The notes below the pieces were generated by a model, which was given only the letters and a program-made list of their open reading frames with translations, had not been told where the DNA came from and made no database searches. The position numbers and the translations under genes were made by a program. From positions 1 through 5,636 of the forward strand of contig DAOWIP010000526.1 in assembly GCA_030640865.1 (NCBI GenBank): DNA of 5,636 nucleotides, given 5' to 3'. The stretch comes from Sedimentisphaerales bacterium (GTDB lineage Bacteria; Planctomycetota; Phycisphaerae; Sedimentisphaerales; SM23-30). Positions 1-5,636 of the stretch are shown here, piece after piece (the stretch's first letter is position 1; the number at the start of each line of letters is the position of its first letter).

Positions 1-1
1 A

Positions 2-1168
2 TGGGTCCGTTCTCTGCCGGGACCCGGCAGCGGTACTCCAATCATCCGCAACGGCCGGGTGTTTATAGCGTCTGCTGATCGGCAAGGCCGTGACCTGCTG
101 GCGCTGTGTTTCGATGAGAAAAGCGGCAGGGAACTATGGCGGCGAAAACTGGGAAGTCTGAAACGCCGATATCCACGCAATGAAATGGCTTCTCCCTCGC
201 CGGTAGCGGATGAGAAACTGGTTTGTTTTATGTTCGGTAGCGGAGATATGGCTGGGCTGGACCTTGAGGGAAACGTACTCTGGAAGCGGAACATCGAAAA
301 AGAGTATGGAAATCTCGCTTTTCAGTTCGGCTATAGCTCCAGCCCGTTGCTTTATAAAGAAACGCTTTATATTCCTGTTCTCAGACGCGACAAACCATAT
401 CGACCACCCAGGAGCGATTTGCCTTTGGACTCGTTCCTGTTGGCGATGGAGGCGAAGACCGGCAAAATCCTTTGGAAACAACTCCGTCAAACTGACACTT
501 ACGATGAGTCGATGGAAAGTTATATAACTCCGATCGTTTTTGACAATCACGGACGCAATGAGATTTTATTGACAGGATGCGATTACGTTACCAGTCATGA
601 CCCCGAAACAGGCAGGGAGCTTTGGCGTTTTGAGTACATAACCACCCGACGCCGGGACCAACGGATTATCCCTTCCCTTGTAACGGCCGATGGTTTGATT
701 TTCGGAAGTCGTCATAAGCACGGCGGCGTATTCGCGATTAAAACATTACGTGAGGGAAGAAATACCAAGGTCGATTATGCCTGGAATTTCACCGGCCCCT
801 CGCCGGACTGCGGCACACCGCTTTATTATGACGGCCTGCTGTATGTACTGGACGGGATCAAACGCGGCAAAACACTTTCCTGTCTGGACCCGAAGACCGC
901 CAAAGTCCTCTGGCAGGGTAAGATTGGAGGAAACGCTCCCTGGCGGGCATCGCTGACCGGGGCGGACGGCAAACTTTACTGTATAAACGAGGTCTCGGAG
1001 GCAATTGTCTTAATGGCGGGTCGGCAGGGGTTCAGGATTCTGTTCCGATACGATTTTAAGGAAAAACCATCCCGCTCTTCGATTGCCGTTGCCAACGGCC
1101 GACTGTTCATCCGAACGAGTAAGAATCTGTATTGCATTGGCAAGAGCCAAAATATCATGTTGAAATAA
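2..1168 (+). CDS. PQQ-like (BamB/quinoprotein-type) beta-propeller protein, 5'-truncated by the window edge
   Basis: C-terminal 388 residues of a propeller protein. The frame is open from base 2 and already reads like family sequence before the first GTG at 59 (LPGPGSGTPIIRNGRVF), so the gene starts outside the window. Repeated blades show the PQQ_2-type pattern of a strand with TP/SP, then G-L-Y or G-R-L-F, then D-x-x-T-G-x-x-L-W: KTGKILWK near residue 151, HDPETGRELWRFEY near 200, LDPKTAKVLWQG near 297, and a closing NGRLFIRTSKNLYCIG at about 367-382. Family members usually have a signal peptide and a first blade, which would lie in the missing part. I see no vicinal Cys pair or cytochrome CxxCH motif, so binding of PQQ or heme is not supported; this is a PQQ-like fold of unknown role, probably exported. 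It ends AAA-TAA directly against the stop of the convergent large gene. Fold call is strong; function is unknown. Confidence 0.9.
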   Translation, partial: WVRSLPGPGSGTPIIRNGRVFIASADRQGRDLLALCFDEKSGRELWRRKLGSLKRRYPRNEMASPSPVADEKLVCFMFGSGDMAGLDLEGNVLWKRNIEKEYGNLAFQFGYSSSPLLYKETLYIPVLRRDKPYRPPRSDLPLDSFLLAMEAKTGKILWKQLRQTDTYDESMESYITPIVFDNHGRNEILLTGCDYVTSHDPETGRELWRFEYITTRRRDQRIIPSLVTADGLIFGSRHKHGGVFAIKTLREGRNTKVDYAWNFTGPSPDCGTPLYYDGLLYVLDGIKRGKTLSCLDPKTAKVLWQGKIGGNAPWRASLTGADGKLYCINEVSEAIVLMAGRQGFRILFRYDFKEKPSRSSIAVANGRLFIRTSKNLYCIGKSQNIMLK

Positions 1169-1175
1169 TTATTTC
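1162..1175. repeat. 14-bp perfect palindrome centred on the junction of two convergent stop codons
   Basis: GAAATAATTATTTC equals its own reverse complement, and its centre lies exactly between bases 1168 and 1169, where the two genes meet. Both genes end with a Lys codon AAA followed by TAA, so most of the symmetry comes from each gene having the same last two codons. It has no loop and only A/T pairs apart from the outer G-C, so it is a poor hairpin and not a standard intrinsic terminator. It might be a protein-binding palindrome or simply a coincidence of codon use. No other intergenic DNA exists here for a terminator, so any terminator would have to lie inside coding sequence. Confidence 0.6.
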
Positions 1176-4100
1176 TTCGCGGGATTCATCATTCGGCCCA
1201 GGAAGAGGATACTGCCGGTATGGTTATCGCGGATGAGGAATAAGAACGGGTGATCGGCGCGAAAGACCGGCGGGGGGGTTGGCATGGCTTTCAGCGTCAT
1301 TACCACGCCGGTGGCTGCCGCCGCCTCGGTACCTTCCTCGTTGACCTCAACGAAGGCTTTGTGCACTACTGCTGATATATACAGGTCTTTGCGGCCGTTC
1401 ATTCCGGAAAAATCAGCCGCCATCGTAAAGGCGTTCGGCATACCCATAGCCGCAAGAGTGCCAGCCAAGCCAAACTCACTGGTCATCTTGAACTTCGGCA
1501 GAAACACCCTGACTTCCCTCTGGTGCAGCCGGTTGATGTATCCTTTCAGTGTTTTACGGTTAAGCGCCTTTTCCAGACCGCCAAGTCCATCGATCCCGCG
1601 GGGCAGGAGGACTACCATGCTCAAGTCATCGCCCTTATAGGGCATTTCGAGAATCTGGAGGTTGTCTGTTTCGGCATACTTGAAATCCCCCATCTGGTAC
1701 ATCATTGGCGCTTCGACTTTTTTCTTTGCTGTTATATGGAATGGTACCGTTTTGGTATTTTTCTCCTTGAATTTGACGGCCCAGTCGCCCTTGAAATAGA
1801 TGGCATTGGTCAATACCAGCCGGGTCAACTTTTGGAGAACCCCTTTTTTGATCAAGTTCTTGATCTTGTTATTGGTTTTCTTTTCGACCCAGGCATTGAT
1901 CCTCTGTCGGGTTTTTTCTGTTTCATTTACGAAATCAACTTCGTTTAACCTGGCGGAGTAATATTTATCCGTCCGTTCGAGAAACTCCCGCAGAAAGTCA
2001 TATCCTTTTTGCCCCCAAAGGGCATTGGCGACATGAAGCTTATAGCCGCCCTTTTTACCGCCGGCGTTCAGGTGTTTTTGCAGCGCCGCGAAGGCCGGAT
2101 GCATCTGATCCTGGTCGAAAGGAAAACACAGCGTTTGGGCCATCTGTTTTTCCGTCTCGCCTCGCGCCCCGACCCAGGTCATCGCCAGTGCCGTCGATAT
2201 GCTGTACGGCGAAAAGAAAAGATTCTCATCTTTCTTCTGGTCTTTCAGTTTCGCGTACAGTTCCAGCGCAAAGGCGGTATTACCTTCCGCGATGGCCTGC
2301 TGATCCCGTTTCTTGCCTTCTTTTTTGACGTTTGACTTCTGCGCAGCCGCGATTGTGCCGCTGAAACAGAGAACACTGCCGTTTTTTGTTGACAGGTAAA
2401 GCCGTCCATTCGCTGCCGCCATACCATCCCATACGGGAAGAGCGTCGAGATTGTACCCCTTCAGCTTTTTGCCGTCCGATGCGGAAACTGCCCAGAGCCG
2501 AGCGCCCTTTCTGCCCTCAAACGCTCCCAAAGGATCAGAGGGATCAACGACGTCCGGAGTACCGGCAATAAAAAGCGTTTTGTCCGCAATCGTCATCGCC
2601 TTGACACATATCGGCACACTGACCATCCAGCGGGTCTCGTAATTCCCGCCGACTCTCCCGAAATTATTTTTTTTGAGCGGTTTCCGGGACGGTGATGATT
2701 GAAAATCACTGGCGAACAGCATATATTCCTGCTTGCCGGGATGAAGGAAGCTTTTTCGTTTGGCATCCCAATAGGCACTGACTCCATAGGCGATCTGGTC
2801 GTCAAAAATCAGAAGCTGGGCCTGCGAAACCGTACCGACTACCCAATGGGTTCGGTTGAACCATGTCTCATCACGAAAACCAGCCGTGGAGAACACAGTA
2901 TTTCCAATTCTCTTTGTACCCGCACCCGCATCCCCGAAAACCCTGTTTTCCCTCATGTAGATGGATTTTCCGTCACTGACCATGATGTCGGACAGCGCGC
3001 CGGGAAGTATAAACGCATCGCCGGGCGGCATTTCACCAGTCTGCGGATCAGGACTGTAGATTACTTGCTCCTCAATGACTTTGCCGGTTTGCGGGCCAAG
3101 AGCATAAACGTAAATTCCTTCGTCCAGATAGGACGATCGCCCAGCCGCGAAATACGCCACATCATCTTCGACCAGGATACTACCGTGCACCGGCCAGGCA
3201 GATTCAAGTTGGCCAAACGCTCCTATCAGCCGCGAGTCAGGTGCCGCCCGGAATCGCCAGGCACATTCACCGTCTGACGCCCGCAGACAATATACCCACC
3301 CGTCCGCGGACCCGAACAAAACCAGGTGTCGGTACACTGTCGGAGGCGTATCCACTCTGCCGGCAGCGGTAAAGCTCCAGGCTTCTGTACCGTTTGCGGC
3401 ATCGAAGGCAATAACTCGATGCTCATCAATCGAGGTAACGAACAGTTTTCCATTAGCCACTACGACCGGACTGATTTTGCCGCCTATATTAGTCTGCCAC
3501 AGAGGTTTCAGGTCAGCGGGGACGGCCGATTTCGTCGAACCGCTACGGCGGGCATCGTGTCGAAAAGTAGGCCAGTCGTCGGCGCCGGGCGATATGCCTT
3601 TACTTTGGCCATCAGTAAATGCCGGACCCCGTATCAACCGCGGCCCTTTGTCTTTTTTCCGGGATGATTGCTTATGTGCGTTTTCCGGCGCCAGCGCGAA
3701 ATATCCGTTCAGTTTTGAGGCGATAAAACATTCACACGGGTGCGGCGTGAGATAAAGCAATCCATTACACGGTAGAATACCATAAAGACACGCGCCGCGG
3801 GCCCAGTGGTGCAGTAAATTTTTACCGGTATCAAGGTTCAGAAACTCCACGCCTCGTCGCGACGTGAGCAGAAACCGGGTTGTGGCCTTGTTTCGATAAC
3901 AGCGGTGGTGATGGCCTACGTTGAACGTCTCGTGTGTTGAGAACCGCTGTTTTATATCGCCCGTTTTGGGGTCAAGGCCGATAACGGAATATGTGAGCTT
4001 GTCCTGATCCGGGATATAGTGCCTGCTTTTCCCCTTGCCCTCCACGATTTCCTTGTGTTCGTGAATCCAGACCAGCCCGTCGATCACAAACACATCAGGT

Positions 4101-5569
4101 TGGCCGAAGTGCATCCACCCGCCGTACCTGCGTTTCCACAATTGTTTGCCGTCCTTAGCGGACAAAGCGTAAAGGCTCCCCGGAATCGAGTGCCAGGGAT
4201 CGCGTTTTTCCATCTCTGGCTGAGCGTAAAGCAGGGTGCCGTTGCTGTAAAGCATTACGCACATATCGTTCATTCGCGTTCCGAACAGGGCAAGAAACTC
4301 AGGCACCTCCGGACGTGGGGTTCGCCACATTTCTTCGCCCGTTGCCAGGTTCAGACTTACGACGGCGTTACGGTCCATCATAAAAAGCTGTCCGTCGCCC
4401 ACGGCCACACTAATACGCCCGAAAGGTTCACCCCCGTCGGCCCTTGCACGTAACCCCTGATAGTCGCCTTTTTTCCACAGCAGTTTTCCACTGTCGGCCT
4501 CGATGACACAAACACTCTTGCGTACCGCCGGTGACTTATTATTTTTCGGCTTCTGAGAAACCTTATTGACGGAAAGGATTAACCGTCCCTCGTGGTATAG
4601 TATCTCATCCGTGCCGGCGGTACCGTCGTATGTTTTGATAATACGTCCGGTGGCGGCGTCGATTGCCGTTAGCGGAGCGTTGAAACCGAGAGTAACATAG
4701 ACCGTATCATCGATTGCGACCAACCGTTTGGCCAATTGTGTGGGCTGATTAAACCGTCCGAGCCACTTGCCGCTCCATTGTTGCCAGCCCCACTGGGGCA
4801 TTGGGCGTTTCCAGAGCAGGATGCCGTTAAACGCGTCTCTGGCAACGAGGAACCACCGGTCTGGAAGGCTTCCGTCGATGCCTGCCGGGGCCTCGTCAAC
4901 AATAGCAAAAATACGACCATGCGAAGAAACCATAGCGCTGGTACTTGGTACGGTATCGTGGTGCCGGGACCACATCGGCCCCGCCGTCCATTGCATATGT
5001 TTCGGAGGTCCGACGACTTTGTCATCAGCAACAGCGTTGCCGTCCGGGCTGTGAAGCCAGTGCGTCCATTCGTCAATGTCGTTCGGCCAGGGCTTTACAG
5101 TCTTTGTCCATGTTGCGCCATTTTTGATGTATGCTGCGCCTTGCGGAACAAGGGCTCGCATAACCTCTTCCATCGGGATTGCGCCAAGGTTCTCCGAAAT
5201 CAACAGGTTGACCATATTCTCGGCATACGGCAGTTCCCTGCGCGTCCAGTACATGACCGTTATGGTGCCGTACTTTCCCCGTGAGCGAATATGCTCACGT
5301 GCCTTGCCGACGTTTTTCGTGTTTTCATCCAAAGCGTGAACGATGTAACTGTCGCCGGTATGAAGTTCGGCTGTCAGCCTGCCGTCCCCACAACCAACGT
5401 GCACGATTAGCCCACCGCGAACACCAGTAGCCTTGAGTATGTGCTGTGCCAATGCACGTTCGGACGAGTGATCTATATTGACTAAAGTGGTCTCTGAACC
5501 GGCCATAATGGATCCGGCCATAAAAAAGATAATCGTTCCGACAGTTTTCAGTTTCAAAAAAATAATCAT
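1169..5569 (-). CDS. Secreted methyltransferase-like / double PQQ-like beta-propeller / serpin fusion protein
   Basis: Single uninterrupted 1466-residue frame, numbered from the ATG at 5569-5567. That start is chosen because AGGAGG lies 6 bases upstream and the protein then begins with a clean signal peptide (residues 1-25: Lys6/Lys8, hydrophobic core, likely cleavage near AGS|E). Residues about 36-151 are a class I SAM-methyltransferase-like domain: motif I VHVGCGDG at 56-63, acidic Asp81 after strand 2, LPYAENMVNLLI at 113-124 and the MRALVPQGAAY region. The family hallmark DEWTHWLHSPDGNAVADD follows at 166-183. Propeller 1 spans about 181-630 with blades such as DAATGRIIKTY, EADSGKLLWKK and SAKDGKQLWKRR, plus a HHHRC/Cys cluster (553-614). 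A basic linker (628-663) leads to propeller 2 (664-1071), opening with DDWPTFRHDARRSGST. Linker 1072-1091 joins a full serpin domain (1092-1466) with NLFFSPYSISTALAMTW, TNAIYFKGDW, hinge EEGTEAAAATG and the serpin signature FRADHPFLFLI (1436-1446). Predicted scissile bond is Lys1427-Ala1428. Expected location is periplasm or outside the cell. No quinone-binding residues are recognised. Methyltransferase-propeller proteins are a known type; the serpin tail is the oddity. Biological role unknown. Confidence 0.93.
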   Translation of the reverse strand: MIIFLKLKTVGTIIFFMAGSIMAGSETTLVNIDHSSERALAQHILKATGVRGGLIVHVGCGDGRLTAELHTGDSYIVHALDENTKNVGKAREHIRSRGKYGTITVMYWTRRELPYAENMVNLLISENLGAIPMEEVMRALVPQGAAYIKNGATWTKTVKPWPNDIDEWTHWLHSPDGNAVADDKVVGPPKHMQWTAGPMWSRHHDTVPSTSAMVSSHGRIFAIVDEAPAGIDGSLPDRWFLVARDAFNGILLWKRPMPQWGWQQWSGKWLGRFNQPTQLAKRLVAIDDTVYVTLGFNAPLTAIDAATGRIIKTYDGTAGTDEILYHEGRLILSVNKVSQKPKNNKSPAVRKSVCVIEADSGKLLWKKGDYQGLRARADGGEPFGRISVAVGDGQLFMMDRNAVVSLNLATGEEMWRTPRPEVPEFLALFGTRMNDMCVMLYSNGTLLYAQPEMEKRDPWHSIPGSLYALSAKDGKQLWKRRYGGWMHFGQPDVFVIDGLVWIHEHKEIVEGKGKSRHYIPDQDKLTYSVIGLDPKTGDIKQRFSTHETFNVGHHHRCYRNKATTRFLLTSRRGVEFLNLDTGKNLLHHWARGACLYGILPCNGLLYLTPHPCECFIASKLNGYFALAPENAHKQSSRKKDKGPRLIRGPAFTDGQSKGISPGADDWPTFRHDARRSGSTKSAVPADLKPLWQTNIGGKISPVVVANGKLFVTSIDEHRVIAFDAANGTEAWSFTAAGRVDTPPTVYRHLVLFGSADGWVYCLRASDGECAWRFRAAPDSRLIGAFGQLESAWPVHGSILVEDDVAYFAAGRSSYLDEGIYVYALGPQTGKVIEEQVIYSPDPQTGEMPPGDAFILPGALSDIMVSDGKSIYMRENRVFGDAGAGTKRIGNTVFSTAGFRDETWFNRTHWVVGTVSQAQLLIFDDQIAYGVSAYWDAKRKSFLHPGKQEYMLFASDFQSSPSRKPLKKNNFGRVGGNYETRWMVSVPICVKAMTIADKTLFIAGTPDVVDPSDPLGAFEGRKGARLWAVSASDGKKLKGYNLDALPVWDGMAAANGRLYLSTKNGSVLCFSGTIAAAQKSNVKKEGKKRDQQAIAEGNTAFALELYAKLKDQKKDENLFFSPYSISTALAMTWVGARGETEKQMAQTLCFPFDQDQMHPAFAALQKHLNAGGKKGGYKLHVANALWGQKGYDFLREFLERTDKYYSARLNEVDFVNETEKTRQRINAWVEKKTNNKIKNLIKKGVLQKLTRLVLTNAIYFKGDWAVKFKEKNTKTVPFHITAKKKVEAPMMYQMGDFKYAETDNLQILEMPYKGDDLSMVVLLPRGIDGLGGLEKALNRKTLKGYINRLHQREVRVFLPKFKMTSEFGLAGTLAAMGMPNAFTMAADFSGMNGRKDLYISAVVHKAFVEVNEEGTEAAAATGVVMTLKAMPTPPPVFRADHPFLFLIRDNHTGSILFLGRMMNPAKK

Positions 5570-5575
5570 CGCTAT

Positions 5576-5581
5576 CCTCCT
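5576..5581 (-). promoter_or_regulatory. Shine-Dalgarno site that fixes the start of the large fusion gene
   Basis: The minus strand reads AGGAGG, a full anti-16S match, followed by 6 bases (ATAGCG) and ATG at 5569. This decides the start: the upstream in-frame TTG at 5596 has no comparable site in the bases visible ahead of it, lies inside the preceding gene, and would place nine extra residues before the signal peptide. The first AG of the site is the end of the TAG stop of the upstream gene, so ribosomes finishing that gene are positioned on this site. No room exists for a separate promoter in the 10-base gap; transcription probably comes from further upstream, outside the window. Confidence 0.88.
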
Positions 5582-5636
5582 AATTCTTATAACCAACCAC
5601 GGAGATTTTGTATTTGTCGGCCAGTTTGATGGTTTC
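5580..5636 (-). CDS. C-terminal end of an upstream gene in the same operon (partial)
   Basis: Reading the minus strand from the window edge gives 18 sense codons, ETIKLADKYKISVVGYKN, followed by TAG at 5582-5580. The peptide looks like the final helix and beta-strand of an alpha/beta protein: a charged amphipathic stretch, then ISVVGY. The stop is only 10 bases from the ATG of the large gene, and its last two bases belong to that gene's Shine-Dalgarno sequence, a spacing typical of translationally coupled operon genes. The fragment is too short to name. The helix-strand pattern resembles the end of several Rossmann-like or FdhD-like proteins, which is not evidence of identity. It could also be a chance open frame, but the position of the stop and the natural-looking peptide argue for a real gene. 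Confidence 0.65.
   Translation of the reverse strand, partial: ETIKLADKYKISVVGYKN

Noticed and set aside
59..61. GTG as the start codon of the plus-strand propeller gene
   Set aside because: The frame stays open to base 2 and the 19 codons before it encode typical family sequence (LPGPGSGTPIIRNGR); there is no Shine-Dalgarno site before the GTG. The gene is truncated by the window edge.
1..78. ATG at base 1 as a gene start
   Set aside because: It is in a different frame from the propeller gene and meets TGA after 25 codons; no family resemblance.
1140..1200. Bidirectional intrinsic terminator at the convergent junction
   Set aside because: The palindrome is almost all A/T with no loop and no GC-rich stem followed by a T tract, so a terminator is not supported.
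1272..1278. G7 run in the serpin tail as a possible frameshift error
   Set aside because: It encodes a Pro-rich stretch typical of this place in serpins, and the frame continues correctly into the FRADHPFLFLI signature on the far side.
2699..3277. Plus-strand open frame of 192 codons antisense to propeller 2
   Set aside because: It lies wholly opposite a well-supported domain, shows no recognisable family pattern or ribosome site, and looks like a shadow of the real frame. The same applies to the 182-codon frame at 4736-5284 and the other antisense frames.
1169..5569. True PQQ-dependent dehydrogenase activity
   Set aside because: The blade repeats are PQQ-like, but I find no vicinal disulfide Cys pair, no heme-binding CxxCH and no recognisable quinone-site residues; only the fold is supported.
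5580..5636. Naming the upstream fragment as FdhD or another specific enzyme
   Set aside because: The LADKYKISVVGY pattern loosely recalls the helix-strand near the FdhD C-terminus, but FdhD normally continues past this point and 18 residues cannot support a name.

Overview
The window reads as a piece of a bacterial chromosome or metagenomic contig, most likely from Planctomycetota (a Phycisphaerae/Sedimentisphaerales-type lineage) or a PVC relative. The reason is the protein families: exported PQQ-like (BamB/quinoprotein-type) beta-propellers, including the form with an N-terminal SAM-methyltransferase domain, which I associate mainly with planctomycetes. This lineage call is from memory of family patterns, not from a search. 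The DNA is almost fully coding, with nearly balanced base composition.

Layout: (1) Bases 2-1168, plus strand, hold the C-terminal 388 residues of a PQQ-like beta-propeller protein whose N-terminus lies outside the window. (2) Bases 1169-5569, minus strand, hold one very large gene (1466 aa from the chosen ATG). It encodes a signal peptide, a methyltransferase-like domain, two PQQ-like beta-propeller segments and a complete C-terminal serpin domain with an inhibitory-type reactive-centre loop. (3) Bases 5580-5636, minus strand, hold the last 18 codons of an upstream gene. Its TAG stop overlaps the Shine-Dalgarno sequence of the large gene, so the two are probably co-transcribed. There is no gene-free stretch above 10 bases, and I see no RNA gene, mobile element, CRISPR array or long repeat.

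The two main genes converge with no spacer: the stop codons abut at 1168/1169, at the exact centre of a 14-bp perfect palindrome. Both encode propellers of the same broad superfamily, but they are on opposite strands and so in separate transcription units.

The most interesting object is the large protein. The methyltransferase plus double-propeller core matches a family I recognise, whose members normally stop just after the last propeller strand. Here the frame continues through a short basic linker into a full-length serpin (protease inhibitor) of about 375 residues, with predicted P2-P1 Leu-Lys. A serpin joined to a secreted propeller scaffold is an unusual architecture that I do not recall seeing described. 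A plausible but unproven reading is a cell-surface or periplasmic scaffold that carries its own inhibitor of trypsin-like proteases.
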